DNA of 64,000 bases from JBBPZA01 sp963728925 (GCA_963728925.1 CAVSMB010000014.1:186001-250000), one strand, 5' to 3'. Counted from the stretch's first letter, positions 33,745 to 42,974 are shown. The notes: generated by a model from the letters alone, not told the origin. A program made the numbers and translations.

Positions 33745-34569
33745 TCAGCGGCCCTTCCAGCGCGGCGCGCGCTTCTCGCCGAACGCGCGGACGCCCTCGG
33801 CGAAGTCTTCGGAGCGGAAGCAGGCCCGCCGCAGCTCGACGAGCTCGCGCTCGATCTCGGGGCGCAGGGCGCCCTCGGCGGCGAGCAGCTCGCCGATCAC
33901 GCGCTTGTTGCCGCTCAGAGACAGCGGCGCGTTGGCCGCGATCTCCGTGGCGAGGGCGAGCGCGCGGCTCTCGAGGCGGTCCGGGTCGACGACGTCGTTC
34001 ACGAGCCCCCACGCCTCGGCCGTGTCGGCGTCCACGTTGCGCCCGACGAGGAACAGCTCGCGCGTCCGCGCCGCCCCGACGACGTCGAGGAACTTGCGCA
34101 CGCCCGTGTGCGAGTAGACGAGGCCGAGCTTGGCCGGCGGCATGCCGAGCTTCACCCCGCTGGCCGCAAGGCGCAGGTCGCAGGAGACCGCGACCTCCAG
34201 CCCGCCGCCGATGGCGTGGCCGTTGACGACGGCGAGCGTCGGGAAGGGGTAGGCCTCGAGCGCCTCGATGGCCGCAGCGAAGGGATGGGCGACGAGCCGC
34301 TCGGCCTCCTCGGCGAAGACGTCGGCGTCGATGTCGCCGATGTCGTAGCCGGCCGAGAACATGCGCTCCGAGCCCGTGATGATGAGGCAGCGGGCGTCCA
34401 GGCCGGGGAGCGTCTCGGCGATCGCGTCGAGGATCGCGTGGTCCAGGGCGTTGCGCTTGTCCGGGTTGGCGATGGTCAACCGCGCGACATGTGGCGCGGG
34501 GTGATCGAGGCGGAGCCTGCCGCCGGCGAGGTCGCCCTCGGCCCTCTGTCCGGCGCCCTCGCCGCTCAC
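33745..34569 (-). CDS. Enoyl-CoA hydratase/isomerase family protein
   Basis: 274 aa; the GTG at 34569 overlaps the stop of the biotinyl-carrier gene (GTGA). Crotonase fold with the oxyanion-hole segments ERMFSAGYDIGDID and NGHAIGGGLEVAVSCD; the region LGMPPAKLGLVYSHTG replaces the usual second Glu with other residues, so exact chemistry is uncertain. The ATG-less N-terminus carries a ~20-residue extension. A CCGCTGATCAGCGG palindrome (33738-33751) covers its stop codon and may help end transcription from both sides. Confidence 0.85.
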   Translation of the reverse strand: MSGEGAGQRAEGDLAGGRLRLDHPAPHVARLTIANPDKRNALDHAILDAIAETLPGLDARCLIITGSERMFSAGYDIGDIDADVFAEEAERLVAHPFAAAIEALEAYPFPTLAVVNGHAIGGGLEVAVSCDLRLAASGVKLGMPPAKLGLVYSHTGVRKFLDVVGAARTRELFLVGRNVDADTAEAWGLVNDVVDPDRLESRALALATEIAANAPLSLSGNKRVIGELLAAEGALRPEIERELVELRRACFRSEDFAEGVRAFGEKRAPRWKGR

Positions 34570-34778
34570 CCCAGGACGACGAGCGTGTCGCCCTCGTTCA
34601 CCGCCTGGCCCTCCTCGCACAAGATCTCCTTGACGGTGCCCTCGTCCTCGGCCTCGACCGGCATCTCCATCTTCATCGACTCGAGGATGACCACCGTGTC
34701 GCCTTCGGCGATCGATTCCCCCTCCGCGACCTCGATCTTCCACACCGTTCCGGTGATGTGCGCCTCGATGTCAGCCAT
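34566..34778 (-). CDS. Biotin/lipoyl carrier protein (short BCCP)
   Basis: 70 aa, a bare biotinyl domain. ESMKME is the biotinylation motif; flanking glycine turns (GTVWKIEVAEG, DEGTVKEIL, GDTLVVLG) make the flattened barrel. It would carry CO2 for an acyl-CoA carboxylase. The beta subunit at 49787 in this window could be a partner, but no biotin carboxylase is near. Coupled to the downstream crotonase gene. Confidence 0.9.
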   Translation of the reverse strand: MADIEAHITGTVWKIEVAEGESIAEGDTVVILESMKMEMPVEAEDEGTVKEILCEEGQAVNEGDTLVVLG

Positions 34779-34805
34779 GGCGCGGCAGAATACCCGCCGT
34801 TCCCG

Positions 34806-35483
34806 ATGCCTGAAGACGTCATCGTCATCGTCGCGGCCCACAACGAGGCCGATCGCCTGCCCGCCACGCTGGAGGCTCTGCGGGTGGCCTTTCCGGGGTG
34901 CCGGGTCGTCGTCGGCGACGACGGCTCGTCCGACGCGACGGGCGACGCGGCGCTGCGCGGCGGGGCCGAGCTGGTGCGGCTGCCGGCGGTGGAGGGCAAG
35001 GGCGAGGCGGCCACGGGGGCGGCGCGGCGCGCGCTCGAGCTCGCCCCCGCGGGGGCCGTGTTCCTGCTCTGCGACGGCGACCTGGGCGAGACCGCCGGGC
35101 GGCTGACCGCGCTCGTGGAAGGGGTAGGCGCCGGCCGCGGGGACCTCGTCATCGCCGATTTCACCACTCGGGTAGGCGGCGGCTTCGGTGTCGCGCTCGG
35201 CTTCGCGAGGTGGGCCATTCGGCGCCGCTGCGGCCTCGAGCTGAACGCCCCGATCTCGGGCCAGCGGGCGCTGCGGGCAGAGGTGCTCACGGCGGTCCTG
35301 CCCTTCGCGCACGCGTTCGGGATGGAGATCGGGATGACGGTCGACGCGGCCCGCGCGGGCTTCCGGGTCGTCGAGGTCGACCTCGACCTCGCCCACCGGG
35401 CGACCGGGAAGACGCTGCGGGGCTTCCTGCACCGCTTTCGCCAGCTCGCCGACTTCGCTCGCGTGTACGTGGCGCGACGCTGA
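34806..35483 (+). CDS. Family 2 glycosyltransferase
   Basis: 225 aa. GT-A fold signs: VIVAAHNEADRLPATLEAL, VVVGDDGSSDAT, and the DxD-like LLCDGDLGE. The GQRALRAEVL and EIGMTVDAA segments resemble dolichyl-phosphate-sugar or glucosyl-3-phosphoglycerate synthase-type enzymes. The acceptor is not evident. It diverges from the biotinyl carrier with only 27 bp between starts. Confidence 0.85.
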   Translation: MPEDVIVIVAAHNEADRLPATLEALRVAFPGCRVVVGDDGSSDATGDAALRGGAELVRLPAVEGKGEAATGAARRALELAPAGAVFLLCDGDLGETAGRLTALVEGVGAGRGDLVIADFTTRVGGGFGVALGFARWAIRRRCGLELNAPISGQRALRAEVLTAVLPFAHAFGMEIGMTVDAARAGFRVVEVDLDLAHRATGKTLRGFLHRFRQLADFARVYVARR

Positions 35484-35795
35484 GCGGCGCCGCGGCACTC
35501 GACCGGGTGGACAACCGCGAGCCCGGATCTTCGGACCGGCGGGAGGTCCCTGGCGCCGGTTCGCCCGCCTATGGTTCCTCCCACGCGGTCGGCCGGAGCC
35601 ATGGGACTGCTTTGCGCGTCTCCTCCTGCGACGAACCGGGCTCATTCCGGCTCCGGGTGACACGGCCGCAGCGGCACGGCGGCCTGACCCACTGTCGTGC
35701 CACGCCACAAGGCGGAGCTGATGTACGGCGGCGGCGGGGCGGGGGACATCCCCGCCGCCGCCGCGGCTCCGCCCGCGGGGTAGCCTGTCGCCGCC
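35484..35795. other. Intergenic region before glpK, no gene
   Basis: 312 bp with no convincing reading frame. It holds one strong inverted repeat at 35727-35762 (listed separately). The upstream ~230 bp was checked for known riboswitch cores and none was recognised. Confidence 0.55.
35727..35762 (+). terminator. Perfect 13-bp-arm GC hairpin between glycosyltransferase and glpK
   Basis: GGCGGCGGCGGGG (35727-35739) and CCCCGCCGCCGCC (35750-35762) are exact complements with a 10-nt loop. There is no T-run, as is common in very GC-rich genomes. It lies 34 bp before the glpK start, so it may end upstream transcription or act in the glpK leader. Confidence 0.5.
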
Positions 35796-37283
35796 GTGAT
35801 CCTCGCCATCGACCAGGGCACGACGGGCACGACGTGCCTGGTGTTCGGCCCCGAGGGCGAGCTCGTCGGTCGCGCCTACCGCGAGCTGCACCAGCACTTC
35901 CCACGCCCGGGGTGGGTGGAGCACGACGCGACGGAGATCTGGGAGGCCACGCGCGCGGTGGCCGCCGAGGCGCTCGAGGACGCCGGCGTGGGGCCCGGCG
36001 AGCTCGAGGCGATCGGGATCACCAATCAGCGCGAGACCGTGTGCGTGTGGGACCCCGACACGGGGGACCCGCTGCACCGGGCGCTCGTCTGGCAGGATCG
36101 CCGTACCGCCGCGCGCTGCGACGAGCTGCGCGCCGCCGGCCACGAGCCGCTCGTGCGCGAGCGGACCGGCCTCGTCCTCGACCCCTACTTCTCGGGGACG
36201 AAGATCGAGTGGCTGCTGCGCAACGTCGACGGCCTTGCGCAGCGCGCCCGCGAGGGCCGCGCGGTGTTCGGCACGGTCGATGCGTGGCTGATCTTCAACC
36301 TGACCGGCGAGCGCGCGACCGACGCGTCCAACGCCTCGCGCACGCTGCTGTACGACATCGCCGGCGGTCGCTGGGACGCCGAGCTGCTCGAGCTGTTCGG
36401 CGTCCCCGAGCGGGCGCTGCCCGAGGTGGTGGCGAGCAGCGGCGTGCTGGGGAAGACGCGCGGCGAAGCGCTTCCCGGCTACGACGGCGTCGCCGTGGCC
36501 GGCGTCGCGGGTGACCAGCAGTCCGCGCTGTTCGGCCAGGCGTGCCTGGATCCCGGCCTCGGCAAGAACACCTACGGCACGGGCTCCTTCGTGCTCCTCA
36601 ACACCGGTTCACGGCCGCCTGAGCCGATCCCCGGGCTGCTCGCCACCGTCGCGTGGCGCATCGGCGAACGAACGGCCTATGCGCTCGAGGCGGCGATCTT
36701 CGTGACCGGCGCCGGTGTGCAGTGGCTGCGCGACGGACTGGGGATCATCGGCGACGCCGCCGAGAGCGAGGCGCTCGCCGCGTCGCTGGACGCCAACGAC
36801 GGCGTGTACTTCGTCCCCGCCCTCACCGGGCTGGGCTCGCCGCACTGGGATCCCTACGCGCGCGGCACGATTCTCGGCCTCACGCGCGGGAGCGGACGGG
36901 CGCACCTCGCCCGGGCGACGCTCGAGGCCATCGCCTACCAGACCGTCGACGCGGTGCGGGCCATGGAGGCTGTCCCCGGCGCCGAGCCTCTCGCCGAGCT
37001 GCGGGCCGACGGCGGCGCGACCGTGAACGACTGGCTGATGCAGTTCCAGGCCGACGTGCTCGGCGTCCCCGTCGTGCTGCCCGAGATCGCCGAGACGACC
37101 GCGCTGGGCGCTGCGTCGCTCGCCGCCGTCGGGGTGGGGCGCTGGACCCTCGACCGCGTCCGTGCCGGCGCGCGCGAGCGCGCCCGCTTCGAGCCGCGAA
37201 TGGCAGAGGACGAGCGCGAGACGCTGCTCGCGGGCTGGCGGCGGGCGGTCGAGCGGGCCGGCGGGTGGGCACGGGAGCTGTAA
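35796..37283 (+). CDS. glpK: Glycerol kinase
   Basis: 495 aa, the normal length; GTG start. FGGY-kinase motifs: AIDQGTTGTTCLVF, GITNQRETVCVWD, LVWQDRRTA, GVAGDQQSALFGQ, the glycerol-site segment YFSGTKIEWLL, and the C-terminal GGATVNDWLMQFQADVLG. It phosphorylates glycerol to glycerol 3-phosphate. The acyltransferase gene follows 31 bp downstream, so the product may feed phospholipid synthesis. No glpF or glpD adjoins. Confidence 0.97.
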   Translation: MILAIDQGTTGTTCLVFGPEGELVGRAYRELHQHFPRPGWVEHDATEIWEATRAVAAEALEDAGVGPGELEAIGITNQRETVCVWDPDTGDPLHRALVWQDRRTAARCDELRAAGHEPLVRERTGLVLDPYFSGTKIEWLLRNVDGLAQRAREGRAVFGTVDAWLIFNLTGERATDASNASRTLLYDIAGGRWDAELLELFGVPERALPEVVASSGVLGKTRGEALPGYDGVAVAGVAGDQQSALFGQACLDPGLGKNTYGTGSFVLLNTGSRPPEPIPGLLATVAWRIGERTAYALEAAIFVTGAGVQWLRDGLGIIGDAAESEALAASLDANDGVYFVPALTGLGSPHWDPYARGTILGLTRGSGRAHLARATLEAIAYQTVDAVRAMEAVPGAEPLAELRADGGATVNDWLMQFQADVLGVPVVLPEIAETTALGAASLAAVGVGRWTLDRVRAGARERARFEPRMAEDERETLLAGWRRAVERAGGWAREL

Positions 37284-37314
37284 CGGGTCCGTCGCGGCCG
37301 GGTAGAACGAAGTG

Positions 37315-38106
37315 ATGGGCGAGGAGCTGGCGACGATGAAGGCGCAGGTCTACAAGGACCCGCGCCCTCCGGAGTACTTCGAGCGCTTCCACGAGCGGAT
37401 CCGGCGCGACAAGCCCGGCCCCGTCTACGAGGCCGTCCGCATGGTGCTCACCCCGATCGTCACGCTGGGCTTCCGCGGCCGCGCGATCTCGGCCGTGAAC
37501 GTGCCCGCGTCGGGCCCGGTCATCCTCGCGCCCAACCACTTCTCGAACATGGACCACTTCCTGATGGCGGCCTTCATCCGCCGACGGGTCAACTTCGTGG
37601 CGAAGTCCCAGCTGTTCGGCAACCCGGTCCTCAACTTCATCTTCTACGACGGCGGCGTCTTCCCGATCCGCCGCGGCCACCGCGACGAGCAGTCCTTCGA
37701 GACCATGCACGCGGTGCTCGAGCGCGGGGGCACGATCGTCATGTACGCCGAGGGCGGCCGGTCGCGGACGGGCGAGCTCTCCGAGACGGTCAAGCCGGGC
37801 ATCGGCCGGCTCGCGCTGGAGTCCGGCGCCCCGGTGGTCCCGGTCGCGATCTACGGCTCGGCCAAGGCTCGCAACTGGAAGCGCGGGGAGCTGCCCAAGG
37901 TGACCGTCCAGTTCGGCGAGCCCTTCCGCTTCGAGCGAGTCGCCGAGCCCACGCGCCACCAGCAGCAGGCGGCGTCCGAGGAGATCTTCGCCGACGTGCG
38001 CACGCTCTACGCCGCCCTCAGGGAGCACGGCCGCAAGGGCATGGTCGCGCTCGTGCGCGAGCGACACCGCGCCGAGCGCCGCAAGAGCCGCACGGCCACC
38101 GCCTGA
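37315..38106 (+). CDS. 1-acyl-glycerol-3-phosphate acyltransferase (PlsC-like)
   Basis: 263 aa from the ATG at 37315 (GTG at 37312 also possible). Acyltransferase block I NHFSNMDHF (HxxxxD), block III MYAEGGRSRTG and block IV APVVPVAIYG are present. It transfers a fatty acyl chain to lysophosphatidate in membrane lipid synthesis, after glycerol phosphorylation by the adjoining glpK. Confidence 0.9.
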   Translation: MGEELATMKAQVYKDPRPPEYFERFHERIRRDKPGPVYEAVRMVLTPIVTLGFRGRAISAVNVPASGPVILAPNHFSNMDHFLMAAFIRRRVNFVAKSQLFGNPVLNFIFYDGGVFPIRRGHRDEQSFETMHAVLERGGTIVMYAEGGRSRTGELSETVKPGIGRLALESGAPVVPVAIYGSAKARNWKRGELPKVTVQFGEPFRFERVAEPTRHQQQAASEEIFADVRTLYAALREHGRKGMVALVRERHRAERRKSRTATA

Positions 38107-38300
38107 CGCCGGACGACCACCGCCTGAACGCCGGCAGGGCGGACGAAAAGGCAGTGGACGGCACTAAGCCGGCGTCTCCGCGCCTCCGGGTCTCCCAGGT
38201 CGCGGTCCGGCGGCGTCGAGGGCGTGCTCGAAAGCTCGTTCGCGCCTGCATCCATGCGCCCGCCGAGAGCGCCGCCCGGCCGGCGTCGAGCGGATCGCCG

Positions 38301-39200
38301 TCAGTCATACACCGCGTCGAGCTCCGCCCACGCGTCGGGATCGTGGCCGGGGATCACCAGCGCTGCGGGCTCGCTGGCCACGAACCGGCGGATCTCGCGC
38401 AGCGAGCGGCGGAAGAGATGCTCGTCGGCCCAGACGAGGGGCAGCGCGTCGCCTCCGATCGTCTCGCGCGTGTAGGCGGCGTCGCCGACCAGGAGCGCGT
38501 CGCGGCCGCGCAGCCGAACGAGCACCGACTGGTGCCCGAGCGTGTGACCGGGGGTGGAGAGCAGGCGCACCGAGCCGTCGCCGAAGAGGTCGACCGACCT
38601 GCCGAACGGCGAGAGCCCCTGGGAGAGCTGACCGTCGAAATCGACCGTGCGCCAGTCGAAGGCGTGGTCGAACTGCGGGTGGTGGTACCCCTTGGTCGCG
38701 CCGCCGGCGCTCGCCGCCGCCCACTCGCGCGCGTCGACCACGAAGGTCGCGTTGGGGAACTCCACCACCCCGCTGGCGTGGTCGGAGTGCAGGTGCGTCA
38801 TGACGACCGTGCGCACGTTGCGCGGGTCGACGCCCAGGTCGCGCAGGCGCCCGGGGATGCCCTCGCCCACACCGCGGAAGCGGTTGAGGCGCGCGCCCAC
38901 CGCTCCGAGGTTGTCGGCCGGCACCATGGCGACGCTCGCGTGCATCGCAGTGTCCACCAGCACGTGACCGGCGTCGGGGTGCTCCAGCAGGAAGGCGGGC
39001 ACCGGCGCCCAGGCCGCCGACGAGCGGCGGCTGAAGAAGGCCCGGAGCAGGGCGATGCGCCCGCCGGGATGATCGCTGGCGAAGAAGCCCGGCGGGCAAG
39101 CGATCTCGCCGCCGAGCAGCGGCCGCAGCCGCACGGTGGCGCCGGCGTGACCGCCCGGGAGGGGGTGGCCGAGCGGCTTCGGGACGGCGACGACGGCCAT
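38301..39200 (-). CDS. MBL-fold hydrolase, N-acyl-homoserine-lactonase-like
   Basis: 299 aa. Zinc motif HLHSDHASG (about residue 136), then REWAAASAG, LSTPGHTLGHQSVLV and VGDAAYTRETIG, and a final HDPDAW. The DDD/HxHxDH layout with the PGHTLGHQS segment is shared with AiiA/AttM quorum-quenching lactonases. Lactone cleavage is a likely but unproven activity; other MBL esterases look alike. Confidence 0.8.
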   Translation of the reverse strand: MAVVAVPKPLGHPLPGGHAGATVRLRPLLGGEIACPPGFFASDHPGGRIALLRAFFSRRSSAAWAPVPAFLLEHPDAGHVLVDTAMHASVAMVPADNLGAVGARLNRFRGVGEGIPGRLRDLGVDPRNVRTVVMTHLHSDHASGVVEFPNATFVVDAREWAAASAGGATKGYHHPQFDHAFDWRTVDFDGQLSQGLSPFGRSVDLFGDGSVRLLSTPGHTLGHQSVLVRLRGRDALLVGDAAYTRETIGGDALPLVWADEHLFRRSLREIRRFVASEPAALVIPGHDPDAWAELDAVYD

Positions 39201-39227
39201 TGGCGGGGCAGCATACGCTTGCGGGCA

Positions 39228-39839
39228 GTGGTCTCCGAGCCCTCACGCCTGCTGCGCCCGGGCCTGCTCGAGGACTGCGTGATCGTGGTGACCGAGGGAG
39301 CCGGCGGCGACGCCGTCGCCGCGTTGGCCGCCGCGCTGGGCGCGAGCGTCGAGCGCAGGCCCCTCGAGGCGACCGACGAAGAGGCCGCACGCGCCGGCGT
39401 CGAGGCGGTCATCGCTCGCCACGGCCGCATCGACGTGGTCGTCCTTGACGCCGCGGCGCCGTTCGCGAACGGCGGCGACGAGGAGGATGCGATCGCGCCC
39501 TTTCGCACCGCCCTCGACGCGACCTGGGTCCTCCTCCGCGCCGTCGCGCTGCGCGCCTGGATCCCGGACGAGGCTCGTGGGGGACAGGCGCTGCTGCTCG
39601 CGCCCGCGCCCTCCGCCGGCCCGCACGCCGGGGCCGCTCGCGCGGCGCTCGAGAACGCCGCCCGGACGCTGTCGATCGAGTGGGCGCGCCACGGGGTCAC
39701 GACGGCGGCGCTCGCGCCGGGCGACGCGACCCACCCGCCCGATCTCCACGAGCTCGTCGCCTTCCTCTGCTCGCCCGCGGCGGGGTACTACTCCGGCTGT
39801 CTCTTCACCCTCGGCGCGGCGGCCGGGACGAGCCGGTGA
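39228..39839 (+). CDS. Degenerate SDR-like protein
   Basis: 203 aa; GTG start, divergent from the lactonase gene. SDR-like order with VIVVTEGAGGDAVAALAAALGA replacing the glycine loop, DVVVLDAAAPF in place of NNAG, and the helix RAALENAARTLSIEWARHGVTTAALAPGD standing for the Tyr-Lys helix without Tyr or Lys. It probably cannot bind NAD(P) normally. Possibly a regulatory or structural relative. The 3' end overlaps the convergent CDF gene by 35 bp. Confidence 0.7.
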   Translation: MVSEPSRLLRPGLLEDCVIVVTEGAGGDAVAALAAALGASVERRPLEATDEEAARAGVEAVIARHGRIDVVVLDAAAPFANGGDEEDAIAPFRTALDATWVLLRAVALRAWIPDEARGGQALLLAPAPSAGPHAGAARAALENAARTLSIEWARHGVTTAALAPGDATHPPDLHELVAFLCSPAAGYYSGCLFTLGAAAGTSR

Positions 39840-40752
39840 ACACGCCGCGATCCTCGATCGTGGGGATCAGGGCGTCGTCGTCGGCGTGGTCGACCTGCAA
39901 CGTCGTGTGGTGCAGGCCGTGGCGCTGCTCGAGCCGGTCGCGCAGCCCGCGACGGATCGCGTGGCAGTCCTCGCCCGGCGCCACCGTCACGTGGGCCGAC
40001 ACCGCCGGGAAGCCCGAGGTCACCTCCCACACGTGCAGGTCGTGGACCTCGACGACGCCGGGCTGGGAGGCCAGCTCACGGCCGATCGCGTCGGGGTCGA
40101 TCCCCTCCGGCGCGGCCTCGAGGAACACGCGACCCGAGGCCTTGAGCAGCCCGTAGGCCGCGCGCAGCATCAACGCGGCGACGAGCAGCGAGGCGATCGG
40201 GTCGGCACGCTCGAAGCCGGTGAGGAGGATGAGCGCGCCGGCCACCGCGGTTGCGATGAACGCGTAGAGGTCGGTGACGATGTGCTGGAAGCTGCCCTCG
40301 ACGTTGAGGCTGCGGCGCTCCGCCCGCGCAAGCGTCCACGCCGCTGTGAGGTTGACGGCGATGCCCACCAGGGCGACCACGAGCACCAGGCCGCCCTCGA
40401 CGTCGGGCGGCGAGACGAGCCGGCGGATCGCCTCGTAGACGATGAAGCAGGCGAGCACGAGCAGGGTGATGCCGTTGGCCTGCGCGCTGAGGATCTCGGC
40501 GCGCTTGAAGCCGTAGGTCATCGACCCGCGGGCGGGCCGGGCCGCGAGCCGCGCCGCGACGAGCGACAGGGCGATGGCCGCGGCGTCGGTGAGCATGTGG
40601 GCCGCGTCGGAGAGCAGCGCCAGCGAGGAGGCGACGATCCCCGCGACGACCTCGGCCGCCATGAAGCCGAGGATCAGTGCGAGGGCGATGGCCAGCCGCC
40701 GCCGGTCGGCGTCCGGCGAGATCCCGTGATCGTGGTCGTGATGGCCGGTCAT
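39805..40752 (-). CDS. CDF-family cation efflux transporter (ZitB/CzcD-like)
   Basis: 315 aa. His-rich start (GHHDHDHG), six hydrophobic helices with LLSDAAHMLTDAAAI (metal-binding HxxxD) and FQHIVTDLYAF, and a cytoplasmic C-terminal domain (VVEVHDLHVWEVTSG). It exports Zn2+, Co2+ or Cd2+ in exchange for protons. Its end overlaps the opposite-strand SDR-like gene. Confidence 0.93.
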   Translation of the reverse strand: MTGHHDHDHGISPDADRRRLAIALALILGFMAAEVVAGIVASSLALLSDAAHMLTDAAAIALSLVAARLAARPARGSMTYGFKRAEILSAQANGITLLVLACFIVYEAIRRLVSPPDVEGGLVLVVALVGIAVNLTAAWTLARAERRSLNVEGSFQHIVTDLYAFIATAVAGALILLTGFERADPIASLLVAALMLRAAYGLLKASGRVFLEAAPEGIDPDAIGRELASQPGVVEVHDLHVWEVTSGFPAVSAHVTVAPGEDCHAIRRGLRDRLEQRHGLHHTTLQVDHADDDALIPTIEDRGVFTGSSRPPRRG

Positions 40753-40793
40753 TCACGAACATCGTAGGCCGCCGAGCAGCCCCCGCCGAGGCC

Positions 40794-41621
40794 CTACGTC
40801 GTCATGCCGGTGAACTGCCCGCCGGTGACGTTGAGGACCTGGCCGTGGACGTAGTTGGACCACGGCGAGCACAGGAAGAAGACGCCGCCGGCAGCCTCCT
40901 CGGTCGTGCCCGGGCGGCCGAGCGGAATGAGCATCGCCGCCATCCCGCGGAGCTGGTCGGGGACCCCGAGCTGGACCTTCTCGCCGTCGATCTCCATGAC
41001 GTTGTCGGACTCGTTGGAGGCCGTCAGGCGCGTCTCGATGAAGCCGAAGGCCACGGCGTTGACGTTGATCTTGAACTGGCCCCACTCCTTGGCCAGCGAC
41101 TTGGTCAGCCCGACCACTCCGGACTTGCCGGCCGAGTAGTTCGCCTGGCCGGCGTTGCCCATCGTGCCGCTCACCGAGGAGACGTTGACGATCTTGCGAA
41201 AGACCTCGCGACCCTCCTCGCGCTCCTGCTTGGCCGGCTCGCGCATGTGGGGCGCGACCGCACGGCACATCCGGAAGGGCACGATGGTGTGGATGTCGAG
41301 CATGCGCTGGAACCGCTCGTCCGACATCTTGTGGACAGGCGCGTCGAGCGTGTAGCCGGCGTTGTTGACAAGGATGTCGACCTGCCCCCACTCGTCGACG
41401 ACCTTCTCGACGAGCTCGTCGGGCACGCCCGGTTTGGTCAAGTCGCCGCCGAAGACCAGCGTGTCGCCTTCGATCTCGCCGGCCGTCTGCTGGGCGACGT
41501 CGACGTCGAGGTCGTTGATGAGGACCTTCGCGCCCTCCGAGGACAGCAGCTCGGCCGTCGAGCGGCCGATGCCGCGCGCGCTGCCGGTGACGATGGCGAC
41601 CTTGCCGTCGAGTGCTCCCAT
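40794..41621 (-). CDS. SDR-family, 3-oxoacyl-ACP reductase-like
   Basis: 275 aa. TGSARGIGRSTA, DILVNNAGYT, VNVSSVSGTMG, and the catalytic YSAGK in GQANYSAGKSGVVGLT. C-terminus NVTGGQFTGM as in FabG-type enzymes. An insertion after HMREPAKQEREEGREV is unusual for FabG. Probably acts on acyl-CoA thioesters with the neighbouring hydratase. Confidence 0.88.
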   Translation of the reverse strand: MGALDGKVAIVTGSARGIGRSTAELLSSEGAKVLINDLDVDVAQQTAGEIEGDTLVFGGDLTKPGVPDELVEKVVDEWGQVDILVNNAGYTLDAPVHKMSDERFQRMLDIHTIVPFRMCRAVAPHMREPAKQEREEGREVFRKIVNVSSVSGTMGNAGQANYSAGKSGVVGLTKSLAKEWGQFKINVNAVAFGFIETRLTASNESDNVMEIDGEKVQLGVPDQLRGMAAMLIPLGRPGTTEEAAGGVFFLCSPWSNYVHGQVLNVTGGQFTGMTT

Positions 41622-41654
41622 GGGTGTCGGGCTCCTTGTATCGGTGTGGGGGTT

Positions 41655-42596
41655 TCAGTCGGTGAGGTCGACCGCGTTCCCGTCGCGCCAGCGCTCGTAG
41701 TCGTCGCGGATCGGCACACCGCCGCTGTCGCGGACCTCGCTGGCGTAGGCGGCCATCGCGCGCCGCGCGGCGGCGGTCGAGGCGCTGGCCAGGAAGCTTG
41801 CGCGCTCGACGTGCAGGCCCTGGGCGAGCGGGCGCGAGCCGCCGTCGTACACGGCGCGCTTGGCGGCGCCGACGGCGGCCGGGGAGCGGCGCGCCAGGCG
41901 CCGGGCCGTGCCTCGGGCCGCCTCCTCGAGGCGCTCGGGCGACACGACGCGGTGCACGAGGCCGACGCCGAGCGCCTCCTCAGGGGCGAGCAGGCGCCCT
42001 TCGAGGATCAGCTCGAGCGCGGCGGCCGGCCCGAGCGCCCGGGCGAGCCGCTGGGTCCCGCCGCCGCCCGGGATGAGGCCGAGGGCGATCTCGGGCTGGC
42101 CGATGCGGTGGTCGCCGAGGGCCATGATGCGAATGTCGCAGGCCAGCGCGAGCTCACAGCCCCCGCCGGTCGCCATCCCGTTCACGGCCGCGACCCAGAC
42201 CTTGTCCATCCGCCCCATGCGGTCGAACAGCGCGTGGATCGCGCGCAGGTCGAGCACCCCGGCGGCGGGGCTGCGCTCGAGCGCGGCGCGGCCGCCGGGA
42301 ATCCGCGCGATCGCTCCCACGGCGCGCAGCGAGCCGCGGGCCGCGGCCGGCGACACCGTGGTCGCCAGCGCCTCGGCGTCGGCCAGGAGCTCGGCGACGT
42401 CGTAATGGGTGATGAAGGCGCCGCCTGGCGCCCCGGTGACGGTCACGGCGCCGATCGAGCGGTCGTCCTCGAGCTCGCGGCTGAGTGCATCGAGCTCGCC
42501 AACCATCGCGCTGGTCATGAAGTTGTGCGGCGGGTTGTCGAGCCGGACGGTGAGCACCCGCCCGTCGCGCTGGGTCTTGACGGTCGCGGCGGCCAC
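41655..42596 (-). CDS. Enoyl-CoA hydratase/isomerase family protein with insertion
   Basis: 313 aa, longer than a typical crotonase (~260). Oxyanion-hole segment NGMATGGGCELALACD and GLIPGGGGTQRLARAL are clear. The first oxyanion segment reads GGAFITHYDVAELL, followed by an extra ~50 residues (AEALATTVSPAAAR...). It is probably a beta-oxidation or branched-pathway hydratase/isomerase. Confidence 0.87.
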   Translation of the reverse strand: MAAATVKTQRDGRVLTVRLDNPPHNFMTSAMVGELDALSRELEDDRSIGAVTVTGAPGGAFITHYDVAELLADAEALATTVSPAAARGSLRAVGAIARIPGGRAALERSPAAGVLDLRAIHALFDRMGRMDKVWVAAVNGMATGGGCELALACDIRIMALGDHRIGQPEIALGLIPGGGGTQRLARALGPAAALELILEGRLLAPEEALGVGLVHRVVSPERLEEAARGTARRLARRSPAAVGAAKRAVYDGGSRPLAQGLHVERASFLASASTAAARRAMAAYASEVRDSGGVPIRDDYERWRDGNAVDLTD

Positions 42597-42637
42597 GGCG
42601 GTGGCGGACCCTACCGCGCCCAGGATAGCCTCGCCTT

Positions 42638-42960
42638 CGTGCAGCCCGTTCCTTCGCCGATCTGCCGCGGGCCGTTCAGGTCCAGCTCCTGGTCGGCGGG
42701 CCGCTGCTCTTCGGCGCCGTGTCGGGCTTCGTGCTCTCCGAGAGCAAGACGGGATGGCTCGTCCTGCAGCTCGTTGCGGCGCTCGGCGGGCGGCTCGCCG
42801 GGCTCGAGCATCACGGGGCCCGCGGTGGCGCCCTGCGCGGTCTCGCGGCCGGCGCGCTCTTCGGGACCGGCATCGTCATCGCCGACGCGGTCAGCTTGGC
42901 GCCGCCGGCCGCCGACGTCCCCAATCCCATGGTCGCGAGCCGGCGAGGGGACAGGAGTAC
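42638..42960 (+). pseudogene. Membrane-protein fragment upstream of nfeD
   Basis: In frame 2 the sequence VQVQLLVGGPLLFGAVSG, then TGWLVLQLVAALGG, then ALRGLAAGALFGTGIVIAD gives three plausible membrane helices. There is no good start (GTG at 42719 lies inside the first helix), and the frame runs on into nfeD as a shadow. The natural start GTGCAGCCC at 42639 is in a different frame. Likely a broken or mis-sequenced small membrane protein. Confidence 0.4.
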
Positions 42961-42974
42961 GATTTTCAGGGGAA

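Noticed and set aside
35484..35720. Riboswitch (c-di-AMP or cobalamin type) before glpK
   Set aside because: GGTTCG/GGAGCC words looked suggestive, but no full conserved core could be traced.
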